In this document: piece after piece, positions 54,613-63,663 of the stretch
Layout of the letters: the number at the start of each line of letters is the position of its first letter
Numbering within the stretch: position 1 is the first letter of the stretch
Program-made: the position numbers and the translations under genes
Assembly: GCA_001802645.1 (NCBI GenBank)
Contig: MGZJ01000010.1
Location: 43,203 to 107,202, forward strand
DNA from: Geobacteraceae bacterium GWC2_53_11
GTDB taxonomy: Bacteria; Desulfobacterota; Desulfuromonadia; Geobacterales; Pseudopelobacteraceae
Reading direction: 5' to 3'
Length of the DNA: 64,000 bases
The notes under the pieces: model-generated
What the model saw: only the letters and a program-made list of their open reading frames with translations
Told to the model about the DNA's origin: nothing
Databases searched by the model: none

Positions 54613-55755
54613 TTACGCCGCCTTTGGCAGCATTTCTTCGCCAAGATAGATGGCTATCAGTTCACAATTGGTGAGATCGCGCTTTCGTTTGCACGACATG
54701 GCCCGGGTCCGTTCCAGAAGCGGTTCCGCCTGGCTGCGGCCAACAACGATACCCATGCTGCGATAGCGTTCGATCAACCCGCCGGTGCCGGAATGCTTGC
54801 CCACCACGATACTGCGGGTCAGCCCGACTTCTGCCGGGTCAAAACCCTCATAATTATGGGGGTCCTTGATGACACCGTCCGCATGCAGCCCCGATTCATG
54901 GGCAAATACCCGCGAACCGACCACCGGCTTGGAAACGGACAGCGGGCGATGGGATGCCTTGGCCACAAACAGCGACATCTCGCGGAAGCGGTGGGTATCG
55001 ATGCCGACGTCAATCCCGCAAGCGTGCTTCATCCCCATGACCACCTCTTCCAGCGCCGCATTGCCGGCCCGTTCCCCCAGGCCGTTAATCGTGGTATTAA
55101 CGAACTTCGCACCGGCCCGGATGCCAGCAATTGCGTTGGCAGTGGCCATGCCCAGGTCGTTGTGGGTGTGCACCTCGATATCAACTTCAGGAACCGCCTG
55201 ACGCAGGTACGTCACCTTGTCGTACATGGCAAACGGATCCATGATGCCGAGCGTATCGCAGAAGCGGAAGCGGTCGCCACCCAGGGAGCGGGTTATTTCC
55301 ATCAGCTCCACCAGGAAGGCCAGATCGGCCCGGCTGGCATCCTCTCCCCCAACTGATACATACAGGTCATGCTGCTTGGCAAAACCGAGCGCCACTTTCA
55401 GCTGTTCCTTGACCGCGGCGCGATCTTTGCGCAGTTTATGAACAATCATCTGGTCGGAGACCGATAGCGATATGTCTACTGCCTGCACACCGCAGGCGAT
55501 ACTTGCCTTAATTTCAGGCAGCAGAGCCCGGTTCCAGGTAATCAGACGGGCATTCAGGCCAAGATCGACCAGATTGCGGATGGACTCCTGCTCTTCCTTG
55601 CCCATGGCAGGGATGCCGCACTCGATTTCCCCGACACCGATGGAATCCAGCATGCGGGCAATGGCAATCTTCTCGCGTTTGGAGAAAACCACACCGGCGG
55701 TCTGTTCACCGTCCCGCAGCGTGGTGTCGTCAATAATAACCGGTGATGTCGTCAT
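54613..55755 (-). CDS. nifV: Homocitrate synthase NifV
   Basis: 380 residues, start MTTSPVIIDDTTLRDGEQTAGV with AAGGAGG upstream. The DRE-TIM motif is IDDTTLRDGEQ; metal-binding HTHNDLGMATAN and the NTTINGLGERAGNAALEEV segment follow, with no LeuA regulatory domain, as in NifV. It condenses acetyl-CoA and 2-oxoglutarate to homocitrate, the organic part of FeMo-co. It heads a five-gene operon and has its own attenuator-like leader. Confidence 0.95.
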   Translation of the reverse strand: MTTSPVIIDDTTLRDGEQTAGVVFSKREKIAIARMLDSIGVGEIECGIPAMGKEEQESIRNLVDLGLNARLITWNRALLPEIKASIACGVQAVDISLSVSDQMIVHKLRKDRAAVKEQLKVALGFAKQHDLYVSVGGEDASRADLAFLVELMEITRSLGGDRFRFCDTLGIMDPFAMYDKVTYLRQAVPEVDIEVHTHNDLGMATANAIAGIRAGAKFVNTTINGLGERAGNAALEEVVMGMKHACGIDVGIDTHRFREMSLFVAKASHRPLSVSKPVVGSRVFAHESGLHADGVIKDPHNYEGFDPAEVGLTRSIVVGKHSGTGGLIERYRSMGIVVGRSQAEPLLERTRAMSCKRKRDLTNCELIAIYLGEEMLPKAA

Positions 55756-55776
55756 GGCGGTCCTCCTTAATAGAAA

Positions 55777-55851
55777 ACGCCGCGCTCCGGTAACAGAGGG
55801 CGGCGTCGTTGCCGTTTCCAATTATTTAAAAAGGTATGCACCGATCATACC
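55777..55851 (-). promoter_or_regulatory. nifV leader: two small hairpins and an overlapping terminator
   Basis: On the minus strand, first hairpin GGTATG-[ATCGGTG]-CATACC (55851-55833; 7-nt loop with A1 and G4), an 18-nt spacer, then CGGC-[AACGAC]-GCCG (55814-55801; hexaloop with A1 and G4). The second hairpin overlaps a terminator stem ACGCCGC / GCGGCGT (55806-55777) followed by TTTTC. Two loops with A1/G4, the second excluding a terminator, is the layout of ANTAR-antiterminator targets. The same design is seen before nifH. No upstream promoter was recognised. Confidence 0.7.
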
Positions 55852-55905
55852 GAAATGAAATCATTCCTGCCCCGATTCTTGTCCAGCCGTTCCACAGCGC
55901 GGGAA

Positions 55906-55933
55906 TTGAGTTTTCAGGGTTTGCAGGTATACT
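55906..55933 (+). promoter_or_regulatory. Sigma-70-type promoter of the GGDEF hybrid gene
   Basis: -35 TTGAGT (55906-55911), 16-nt spacer, -10 TATACT (55928-55933). It shares the 13-bp GCAGGTATACTTT with the promoter at 46453-46465. Predicted start near 55940, about 54 nt before the GTG start. Confidence 0.6.
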
Positions 55934-55993
55934 TTTTACGCATTGAATCGGATAGATGATTTATACTTTCTCCAGACCAGCAAAGGAGAACCG

Positions 55994-57742
55994 GTGACCA
56001 CTATCAACAATTTCAATCTCGATGCCATGCAGATTCTGATTGTCGAAGACGATGCGGAAACAGCACGGCTGATCGCGCACATTCTTACGCAACATGGTGC
56101 CCGCGCAGAGGTTTCGTGCAGCGGAGAGGACGCCCTGGGCAGGTTCAGGGGACAGCGCTTCCCGTTGATCATTACCGACATCTGCATGCCCGGCATGGAC
56201 GGGATTGAATTGGCAGGCCGAATCAGGAAAATTGACCGTGACACTCTCTTCATTGCGACCTCTGCCAGTCGCGAAACCGAATGCCTCATCTCTGCCATTG
56301 AACTCGGCTTCAGCGACTATCTTCTCAAACCGCTCACGGCAGAGAAGATTCTTCTGGCGGTAAAGCACTGCAGCGAAACAATTTCTGCTCATAAAGAACT
56401 GCAGTACGAACGAACCAAGTTCAAGACCGTTGTTGAGTCACTGAGCGAATGCCTTGCCATCAAGACGCTTGATCTGCAGATCAGTTACCAGAATCCGGCC
56501 ATGACCGCCATGTTCGGCGATTTGTCCGGTGCGCCCTGCTACTCCATGTGGAGGCGCAAAGAGCCGTGTGAGAGCTGTCCGACCGTGCTGACCATGGCGG
56601 ACGGCCTTCCCCATTCGGCTACCCGGAATTACATCCTTGATGGCCGGGTCATGACGGTGGAAACCGCCACGTCCCCCATAAAAGACCAGAACGGAGCTAT
56701 AACCGGAACCGTGGAGATTATTCGCGACATCAGTGCACAGGCGCGGACTGAACGGCTCCTGCACAATATCGCCCGTGGTGTATCGGCAAAAATCGGAGCG
56801 GAGTATCTCCATTCCCTGACCAACTTTCTGACCGAGGCGTTGGAGATGGATTTTGCGCTCGTGGGCACGCTGAGCAAAGACGGCAACAGGGTGGAAACCC
56901 TTGCGTTCAGCCGCAAAGGAATCAACTGCGAGGAGCGCTCCTATGACCTCAAGGGAACACCGTGCCGGCAGGCGATTGATAACGGCATCCAGTTTTTTCC
57001 GAAGGATGCCGCGAAGCTTTTCCCGGACGATGCCGACCTGACAACACTCTCGATAGAGAGCTATTGCGGTGCGCCGCTGATCGACTCGAAGGGTGTCACG
57101 ATTGGAATACTCTGCACCTTCCATACAGCCCCCATCTACCAGCAGGTGCTGGTAGGCGATATCATCAGTATTTTTGCCAGCCGCGCGGCAGCCGAACTCG
57201 AGCGCATACGCAACGAACAGACCATCCGCGACATGGCGTTTCATGATCCGCTTACGGGACTGTCAAACAGGCGGCTGTTCGAGGACCGGCTTGAGCAGGC
57301 CGTTGCCAAGTCAAGGCGATACTACATGAACTTCGGCCTGATTACGCTTGATCTGGATTACTTCAAGAAGATCAATGACACCCTCGGACATGATGCGGGC
57401 GACAAAGTGCTGATTGAGGCCGGGGAAAGAATCCGGGCCTGCTGCAAGCGCGACCTGGATACCATCAGCCGCTACGGCGGCGATGAATTCTGCATGATCA
57501 TCACCGATTGCGGCAGCAGGGAACAGCTGGACGCGATTGCCCGGCAGATGCTGGAAAAGTTTGCGAGGCCGATCCTGATTCGGGGCATTGAGACACAGGT
57601 TACGGCGAGCATCGGCATCAGTATGTTTCCGGATGATGGCAATGACGCGGTCCAGCTTAAAATTGCATCGGACAGGGCCATGTATGCGGCCAAAAATGCC
57701 GGCAGGAATACGTATACGTTCAGTCCCCCCGACTCCGATTGA
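55994..57742 (+). CDS. REC-PAS-GAF-GGDEF response regulator, diguanylate cyclase
   Basis: 582 residues. The GTG start at 55994 is chosen for AAAGGAG 5 nt upstream; TTG (55943) and ATG (56027) are alternatives. Domains: receiver (ILIVEDDAETARLI; Asp in LIITDICMPGMDG), PAS-like sensor with a cluster of Cys (APCYSMWRRKEPCESCPT), GAF (about 275-410) and GGDEF (SRYGGDEFCMII) with RDLD as the RxxD inhibitory site. The CxxC-type group in the PAS could bind metal or sense redox. It makes c-di-GMP; the partner kinase is not adjacent. Confidence 0.92.
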   Translation: MTTINNFNLDAMQILIVEDDAETARLIAHILTQHGARAEVSCSGEDALGRFRGQRFPLIITDICMPGMDGIELAGRIRKIDRDTLFIATSASRETECLISAIELGFSDYLLKPLTAEKILLAVKHCSETISAHKELQYERTKFKTVVESLSECLAIKTLDLQISYQNPAMTAMFGDLSGAPCYSMWRRKEPCESCPTVLTMADGLPHSATRNYILDGRVMTVETATSPIKDQNGAITGTVEIIRDISAQARTERLLHNIARGVSAKIGAEYLHSLTNFLTEALEMDFALVGTLSKDGNRVETLAFSRKGINCEERSYDLKGTPCRQAIDNGIQFFPKDAAKLFPDDADLTTLSIESYCGAPLIDSKGVTIGILCTFHTAPIYQQVLVGDIISIFASRAAAELERIRNEQTIRDMAFHDPLTGLSNRRLFEDRLEQAVAKSRRYYMNFGLITLDLDYFKKINDTLGHDAGDKVLIEAGERIRACCKRDLDTISRYGGDEFCMIITDCGSREQLDAIARQMLEKFARPILIRGIETQVTASIGISMFPDDGNDAVQLKIASDRAMYAAKNAGRNTYTFSPPDSD

Positions 57743-57822
57743 ACACTTCTTATGAGAAGCCCGGTCAGTGACCGCAGACAGTGTGCTCACGAAGACCGAT
57801 ACCGATACGCCGGGACCCCGTT

Positions 57823-58419
57823 ATGAGAATCGAAACGTACCAACAAGGTGAACGCGTTACCATCGACCCCGGCGAGTACTATTCCACCCGGAATCAGTCC
57901 GTCATCTCAACCCTGCTCGGCTCGTGCGTAGCCGCATGCCTGTACGATCCCAAACTCAAACTGATCGGCATGAATCATTTCATGCTCAGCAATCCCCGCT
58001 ATTCGAGAGACCTGCCGATCCATATTTCGGAAGCAGGCCGTTATGGCATTCATGCCATGGAACTGCTGATCAACGACATGATGGTAAAGGGAACCACCCG
58101 CATTCGGCTGCGGGCAAAGATATTCGGGGGCGCCTCCATCATGAACCGGGACACCGACAACAGCAACTTTGTCTGCGTCGGGCCGGTCAACTGCAAATTC
58201 ATCCGTGAGTATCTGGAGAGCGAGAATATCCCGATTGATGCGGAAGATCTTGGCGGTGATTTCGGCAGGGTAATCCATTTTTCCAATGGCGATTTTGCCG
58301 TGCACCGGAGGAAAATCGGGGGAGCGCGCAGCAAACTTCTGGGACAGCGTGATAGGGAGTGCTGGCAGAACTCCATAGAACGTCAACAGAGCGCCCTGCC
58401 GCAGATTGACCTGTGGTAA
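57823..58419 (+). CDS. cheD: Chemoreceptor glutamine deamidase CheD
   Basis: 198 residues starting MRIETYQQGERVTIDPGEYY. Catalytic Cys in STLLGSCVAACLYD, His in GMNHFML, and the conserved RLRAKIFGGASIM. CheD deamidates glutamines in chemoreceptors and can be sequestered by CheC. Three chemoreceptor genes are in the window, but no cheA/W/R/B genes. Confidence 0.95.
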   Translation: MRIETYQQGERVTIDPGEYYSTRNQSVISTLLGSCVAACLYDPKLKLIGMNHFMLSNPRYSRDLPIHISEAGRYGIHAMELLINDMMVKGTTRIRLRAKIFGGASIMNRDTDNSNFVCVGPVNCKFIREYLESENIPIDAEDLGGDFGRVIHFSNGDFAVHRRKIGGARSKLLGQRDRECWQNSIERQQSALPQIDLW

Positions 58420-58501
58420 ACAACCATGCCCCTCGACACGAGGAGAAAATTCCTGTATCACCCTGTATACATGACCCAACTATTCAACATTTTGGATTCC
58501 C

Positions 58502-60220
58502 ATGAGTAGTGCTGCCTTGAAAAAAATGCTCCCGTTTCCCTGGCTTGCTCTTGCCCTGTTCCTGTGTGCCGCCGGGGGATTCATCAGCTATTCACTCTAT
58601 CTGGATCACGAACGCATCGACATGCATGAGCGGCAGCGTCTGGCCGCTCAGGCCAAAGTTATCGAAAAGAATCTTGTCCTGCAGCTGAATGGCATCTACC
58701 GGGCACTTTCCGGCATCCGCGGCGATCATCGTTACAACAGTGACGTGGTCAATCAGCGGCTCGCCCTGCTGTGCAACGCCATTCCGGGTATCCGTACCCT
58801 TTCCATCACAAACGGCGAAGGGGTTGTTTCGGCATCCAGCCGGAAGGAACTTATCGGAAAGAATATCAGTTCCCGTGACTGTTTTCTGACCCCGCGTATG
58901 ATCGGCAACCCCTCCGTGCTGTACATTTCCCCTCCTTTCAAAACAGAGCCCGGTACCTTTGCCATGAACGTGACGCTGATGATACCCGGACCGCAGGGAG
59001 CGTTTGCCGGTGTCGTTACCGCCGCATTGGACCCCGGCTATTTCGGGGCATTACTCAGTTCGGTACACTATGCTCCCGACATGTGGTCGGCCTTGGCTCA
59101 TGGCGACGGCAAGCTGTTCCTGATAGTTCCCGACAAACCGGGGCTGACCGGACTCGATTTGACCCAGCCCGGTTCGTTTTTCAGCCGCCACAGGGATAGC
59201 GGCAAACCGGACTCTGTATTGCTCGGCACGACGTATGCCACCGGCGAGGAAAAGATGATGGCCCAGCGCACCATCAAACCAACGGATCTGCCCATGGACA
59301 AGCCGTTCGTGGTCGCGGTGACAAGAGATGTGTCAGCCCTGTTCGCCGACTGGCATCGGGAGGTCATGACAAAAGCGGCCCAGTTCGCCGCACTGGTGTT
59401 GGCCATGACATCAGCCCTGTATCTGTATCAGCGGCGGCAGCGAAACTTTGAGGTTATTTCCGCACGCTACCTGGGAGAACTGGTTGAAGCGAAGGAAACG
59501 GCACAACGTGCCAACGAAGCCAAAAGCCGCCTGCTGGCCACGGTTGCCCATGAGTTCCGAACCCCGTTGAGCCTTCTCACCAGCAGTACCGATATACTAG
59601 ACCGCTATGGCGAGCGCTTGAGCCGTGAAGAGCACGCCCAGCAGCGTGATCACATCCGCAACGCGGCGCAGCAAATGACAGCCCTTGTCGCTTCGGTATT
59701 ATCGTTAAACCGTCTGGAAACCCAACATTTCCAGAACAACCCGGTGGCACTGGATGTTGGCCGTTTTTTCCGCAAACTTGCCAATGAAGTAAAGACCGTA
59801 TTTTCTTCCGGACAGACGTTTCGAGTGACCATTGACGAAACCTGTGGTACCGTACTGCTGGATGAGGTTCTGCTGCGCCGGGTGGTAGAAAACCTGCTGA
59901 CCAATGCTTTCCGGTACACTCCCGCGACCGGGTCTGTTTCGTTGCACGTCAGCCGGGAGCAGAACCTGCTCCGGGTGGTCGTCATGGATTCCGGCATCGG
60001 TATCCCTGAAGAGTGCCACCAGAAAATATTCGGAGCCTTTTTCCGTTGCGACAATGTAGAGGCGCGCCGTGGCCTGGGCTTGGGACTGTCCATTGTTCAC
60101 GACGCCCTGGCTTGCATGGGAGGCACGATTACGGTGGAAAGCGCCATTAATGAAGGTACGACCATGCGGGTGGAAATTCCGGTCTCAGACCTGCACGATA
60201 TAAAGGAGAAAACATTATGA
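58502..60220 (+). CDS. Sensor histidine kinase with periplasmic PDC/Cache domain
   Basis: 572 residues. First helix at about 12-33 (FPWLALALFLCAAGGFISYSLYL), PDC-type sensor about 40-290 (ALLCNAIPGIRTLSITNGEGVVSASS; DCFLTPRMIGNPSVLYISPP), second helix (AAQFAALVLAMTSALYLY), HisKA (ATVAHEFRTPLSLL), ATPase (NLLTNAFRYTPA, DSGIGIP, GLGLGLSIVHDAL). Overlaps the regulator gene by 4 nt. The ligand is unknown; PDC domains often bind small organic acids. Confidence 0.93.
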   Translation: MSSAALKKMLPFPWLALALFLCAAGGFISYSLYLDHERIDMHERQRLAAQAKVIEKNLVLQLNGIYRALSGIRGDHRYNSDVVNQRLALLCNAIPGIRTLSITNGEGVVSASSRKELIGKNISSRDCFLTPRMIGNPSVLYISPPFKTEPGTFAMNVTLMIPGPQGAFAGVVTAALDPGYFGALLSSVHYAPDMWSALAHGDGKLFLIVPDKPGLTGLDLTQPGSFFSRHRDSGKPDSVLLGTTYATGEEKMMAQRTIKPTDLPMDKPFVVAVTRDVSALFADWHREVMTKAAQFAALVLAMTSALYLYQRRQRNFEVISARYLGELVEAKETAQRANEAKSRLLATVAHEFRTPLSLLTSSTDILDRYGERLSREEHAQQRDHIRNAAQQMTALVASVLSLNRLETQHFQNNPVALDVGRFFRKLANEVKTVFSSGQTFRVTIDETCGTVLLDEVLLRRVVENLLTNAFRYTPATGSVSLHVSREQNLLRVVVMDSGIGIPEECHQKIFGAFFRCDNVEARRGLGLGLSIVHDALACMGGTITVESAINEGTTMRVEIPVSDLHDIKEKTL

Positions 60221-60834
60221 ATTCAATCCTGATTATTGAAGACGACCCGTCCATCTGCAGCAACATGGAGCTGATCCTCCGAATGGAAGGATTTGCGATT
60301 ACTGCAGTCGACAGCGGACAGAAAGCTTTCGACATAATCCGCAAAACCCCGCCGGATCTAATTCTGTGCGACATCCTGATGCCGGAGATGGATGGTCATG
60401 CGTTTCTGGAGCTGCTGAAACAGGAGCGTGAATATGCCGATATTCCCTTTATTTTCGTTACCGCATTGGGAGATCGAAACGACATGCGTCAGGGGATGGC
60501 CGCTGGGGCGGACGACTATCTGAGCAAGCCTTTTACCGCTGAAGAACTGGTGACTGCCGTAAAAGGGCGTTTGAGCCGCCATGACTCAATAATCAACCAT
60601 AAGACAAGAAGCGCATTTAAGGAAGAATACGCGTTTCTGCAAAAGCAGATTTCCCCCCGGGAGCGAGAGGTCTTACTGCTGGTCGGAAAAGGTGCCACAT
60701 CCAAGGAAATTGCCGAACAACTGGGCATCAGCCAGCGGACGGCCGAAGTGCACCGTGCAAACCTGATGAACAAGCTGAATGCCAGCAATGCCGCCATGCT
60801 GTCCCGCTGGGCGGTGATTGCCGAAATGGTGTAA
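60217..60834 (+). CDS. NarL/FixJ-family response regulator
   Basis: 205 residues. Receiver (SILIIEDDPSICSNM; Asp in LILCDILMPEMDGHAF; FVTALGDRND) plus LuxR-type HTH (ISPREREVLLLVGKGATSKEIAEQL, QRTAEVHRANLMNKL). Partner of the overlapping PDC kinase. A possible target is the palindrome upstream of the next chemoreceptor gene. Confidence 0.93.
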   Translation: MNSILIIEDDPSICSNMELILRMEGFAITAVDSGQKAFDIIRKTPPDLILCDILMPEMDGHAFLELLKQEREYADIPFIFVTALGDRNDMRQGMAAGADDYLSKPFTAEELVTAVKGRLSRHDSIINHKTRSAFKEEYAFLQKQISPREREVLLLVGKGATSKEIAEQLGISQRTAEVHRANLMNKLNASNAAMLSRWAVIAEMV

Positions 60835-60923
60835 AACTCCCCATCGCCACAACCGGAGACATCTCTAGGTACAATCGAGATCAAGGCTGTGGTTCAACTG
60901 GTCTTCCTCAACGCCCGGAATCA

Positions 60924-60953
60924 GCCGACTGACAGCAGCGACTGCCAGTCGGC
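60924..60953 (+). terminator. Possible terminator hairpin
   Basis: GCCGACTG / CAGTCGGC, a perfect 8-bp stem with a 14-nt loop, lies 90 nt after the regulator stop; only a weak pyrimidine run follows. It is in the 313-bp gap before the chemoreceptor gene. Confidence 0.45.
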
Positions 60954-61027
60954 ATTCCCCCCACTTTTGCCGCCAGATAACTATTTATCCCGAAACAACT
61001 TTAAAAATTATTTATTTTTTACGTAGT

Positions 61028-61057
61028 TTTGTCTATAGACAAATGCTGTTTTATCCT
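61028..61057 (+). promoter_or_regulatory. Chemoreceptor promoter with 16-bp palindromic operator
   Basis: -35 TTGTCT (61029-61034), 17-nt spacer, -10 TATCCT (61052-61057). The perfect palindrome TTTGTCTATAGACAAA (61028-61043) covers the -35 box, a place for a repressor or class II activator. The remaining gap up to 61147 is AT-rich and shows nothing else. No c-di-GMP riboswitch was recognised. Confidence 0.6.
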
Positions 61058-61147
61058 GTAAAACCAACACCCGTGCAAATCGATCTATTTTAACTTGTTT
61101 GGTGCAACGTAACACAGTCCCATATTTTTGCTGTTAGAGGTATCTAC

Positions 61148-62785
61148 ATGGATTCATTGAAAATGAAGACGCAACTGATTGTTGGTTTTGGCATTGTTGT
61201 GCTGTTTCTGGCTATTATTTCCGGGATCAGCTATTGGGGTCTGAGCAGATTACAGTCCAAGATTGTCACCATCACTGAAACAAGCGACAAGCTGGTGGAG
61301 TATGCCCAGCGGTCCCGCGCCAATATCAACATGCTGCGCCGCTATGAAAAAGACCTGTTCATCAATATCGAAGATGCCGCCAAGGTTGAAGAGTACAAGA
61401 AAAAATGGGGCGATGCCCTGGAGCATACCCGCAAGCGCACAGCGGCCATGACCCCGTTGCTGGAAGCACAAAAGGACAAGGATGCCGTTGCCGCCATTGA
61501 AAAAAACATTGCCGCCTATGCCGACGGCTTCAACAAAGTCTATGAACAGATAAAATCCGGCGGGATTACGACGACCCAGGATGCCAACAAGGCAATCGGC
61601 GCCTACAAGGAAGTCACCCATCAATCGGAGAAACTGGTGGGTGATCTAGCCGAACAAATCGACAAGCAGAGTGATCTTGATGTCAAGGAGGTTGTTGCCG
61701 ACGGCCTCAAGATAAAACTGGTGATGGCAGTGCTGTCGCTGTGTGCCGTGATTGCGGCCCTGGCACAGGCAGCGCTGATCACCAATTCCATTATCAAAAA
61801 ACTGGGGGGCGATCCGTCCGATGTCCGGAATATTTGCCGGGCGGTTGCCGACGGCAATCTTACGGTTCGTGTTCCGGTGAAAGCCGGCGACAGCAGTAGT
61901 GTCATGGCAGCTATGAAAAGCATGACCGACAACCTGCACACCATCGTCAACCAACTGTCATCCACATCATCACAGGTGGCCGCCGCCGCCAACCAGCTTA
62001 CCTCCACCGCACACAACATCGCCGACGGGGCGGAAGAGGTCGTGGCGCAGACCACCACCGTAGCCACCGCCGGCGAAGAGATGTCGGCCACCTCCGGCGA
62101 CATTGCCCAGAACTGCCAGATGGCGGCAGAAAGTGCCCAGCGCGCATCCCAGTCGGCTCAGAACGGCGCCGAGGTAGTCGAGCGTAGCGTCAGGGTCATG
62201 GGGCAGATTGCCGAGCGGGTGCAAGAATCGGCCAAAACCGTCGAAAGCCTGGGCGAGCGCAGTGAACAGATCGGCAACATCATCGGCACCATTGAAGACA
62301 TCGCCGACCAGACCAACCTGCTGGCGCTGAACGCCGCCATCGAGGCTGCCCGCGCCGGCGAACAGGGGCGCGGTTTTGCCGTTGTTGCCGACGAGGTACG
62401 AGCCCTGGCCGAGCGCACCACCCGCGCCACCCGCGAGATCGGCGAAATGATCAAGGCTATCCAGAGCGAAACCAAAAACGCCGTTGCCGCCATGGAGCAA
62501 GGAGTGCACCAGGTTGAAAACGGCACCATGGAGGCCGCCAAATCGGGCCAGGCGCTTGAAGATATTCTCCAGCAGATCAACGATGTCACCATGCAGGTCA
62601 ACCAGATCGCCACCGCCGCCGAAGAGCAGACCGCCACCACCAGCGAGATTTCCAGCAACATAATGATGATTACCGAAGTGGTGCAACGAACCTCGCACGG
62701 CGCTCACGAGACATCAACAGCAGCGGCCCAGCTGAACGGCAATGCCGTGGAGCTTCAGCGGCTGGTGCGGCAGTTCACTCTGTAG
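61148..62785 (+). CDS. Methyl-accepting chemotaxis protein (four-helix-bundle sensor)
   Basis: 545 residues. Helix 1 ([22 protein letters not shown]), a periplasmic four-helix-bundle sensor (about 30-190; [22 protein letters not shown]), helix 2 ([20 protein letters not shown]), HAMP ([24 protein letters not shown]) and a signalling domain with [36 protein letters not shown] precedes the ATG. It follows cheD and a kinase/regulator pair. Confidence 0.95.
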   Translation: MDSLKMKTQLIVGFGIVVLFLAIISGISYWGLSRLQSKIVTITETSDKLVEYAQRSRANINMLRRYEKDLFINIEDAAKVEEYKKKWGDALEHTRKRTAAMTPLLEAQKDKDAVAAIEKNIAAYADGFNKVYEQIKSGGITTTQDANKAIGAYKEVTHQSEKLVGDLAEQIDKQSDLDVKEVVADGLKIKLVMAVLSLCAVIAALAQAALITNSIIKKLGGDPSDVRNICRAVADGNLTVRVPVKAGDSSSVMAAMKSMTDNLHTIVNQLSSTSSQVAAAANQLTSTAHNIADGAEEVVAQTTTVATAGEEMSATSGDIAQNCQMAAESAQRASQSAQNGAEVVERSVRVMGQIAERVQESAKTVESLGERSEQIGNIIGTIEDIADQTNLLALNAAIEAARAGEQGRGFAVVADEVRALAERTTRATREIGEMIKAIQSETKNAVAAMEQGVHQVENGTMEAAKSGQALEDILQQINDVTMQVNQIATAAEEQTATTSEISSNIMMITEVVQRTSHGAHETSTAAAQLNGNAVELQRLVRQFTL

Positions 62786-62791
62786 CAACCA

Positions 62792-62830
62792 TTGTTTCTG
62801 CCCCGGTTGATTTTGCCGGGGCAGAAACAA
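62792..62830. terminator. Bidirectional terminator between chemoreceptor and acetyltransferase genes
   Basis: Perfect 15-bp stem TTGTTTCTGCCCCGG / complement with a 9-nt loop, placed between two convergent genes and ending in AAACAAAAC. Serves both directions. Confidence 0.9.
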
Positions 62831-62838
62831 AACACTTC

Positions 62839-63663
62839 CTACCCGCAACTCCCCATCGTCGCAAGCCCATAGATCAACTCCGGCCTATAATCAGGTTTTT
62901 TGCCCGCGTACATCAGTTCGTTGCTGCCGGCAATCCTCATGTTTTTACGGTTAAAGAGACGAAGCGCAGAACGATTGGAAGCCGGTGCATCCACCAGAAC
63001 CTTTGTCCCGAGAGCAACCGTTTTTGCCGCATCATTCAGCATGCGTCCCGCAACGCCGGCGTCCAGTGCCGAGAACGGCCCGAACTGGCGGGCGGTGGCA
63101 GACGGCTGTATGACGATGAAACCGGACTCGTCAAGCAGCAGCTCGCCGCGACTGACCGTAGCAGTCAGCAGAGCATCTCTCCGGTCGCCCCACGCCTGGC
63201 AGTCAATGCCACTGGCTAAAGAGTGATTACTGTCTCTCCTGCCATTGTATCCGGTGTTCGCATGACGCCGGCGACCGCTGCCGACCCAGCGAATAATCGT
63301 ATCAACACGGCTGAAGCCGAATTTTTCGTAGAGCGGTTGTCCTGATTTCGACGCGGTCAGCCAGACCGTTTCCACACCTTCTGAATGCAGTGCATCAAGG
63401 GCACACGTGAACAGCCGTTCGCCGATTTTCTGCCCGCGAAATTCCGCCGCTACGATCAGATTGCCGATCCAGCCGCTCCGGTCATGACGCAACGAGGTAA
63501 CAAAGCCGGCAACTTCGCCGTTATCCCCCCGGGCAGCAAAACACCCTCGGGAAAACGCACCCAGCAAAAACTCGAACTCCCACGGTTCGGCCACCCAGTT
63601 CTCCGCTGTCGCCAGCTTCAGAAACGACGCGATATCGGCCCGGACAAACGGCTCGATATTCAT
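62839..63663 (-). CDS. GNAT-family N-acetyltransferase, two-domain
   Basis: 274 residues. The N-terminal GNAT domain (about 1-135) has GWIGNLIVAAEFRGQKIGERLF (acetyl-CoA loop Q/R-x-x-G-x-G/A) and KSGQPLYEKFGF. The C-terminal part (about 150-270) is a second acetyltransferase-like domain. It overlaps the nifB stop by 4 nt, so it is translated after nifB. The acceptor is unknown; co-transcription with nifB is notable. Confidence 0.88.
   Translation of the reverse strand: MNIEPFVRADIASFLKLATAENWVAEPWEFEFLLGAFSRGCFAARGDNGEVAGFVTSLRHDRSGWIGNLIVAAEFRGQKIGERLFTCALDALHSEGVETVWLTASKSGQPLYEKFGFSRVDTIIRWVGSGRRRHANTGYNGRRDSNHSLASGIDCQAWGDRRDALLTATVSRGELLLDESGFIVIQPSATARQFGPFSALDAGVAGRMLNDAAKTVALGTKVLVDAPASNRSALRLFNRKNMRIAGSNELMYAGKKPDYRPELIYGLATMGSCG

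Noticed and set aside
55852-55905. Sigma-54 promoter upstream of the nifV leader
   Set aside because: No GG-N10-GC pair is present on the minus strand in this stretch.
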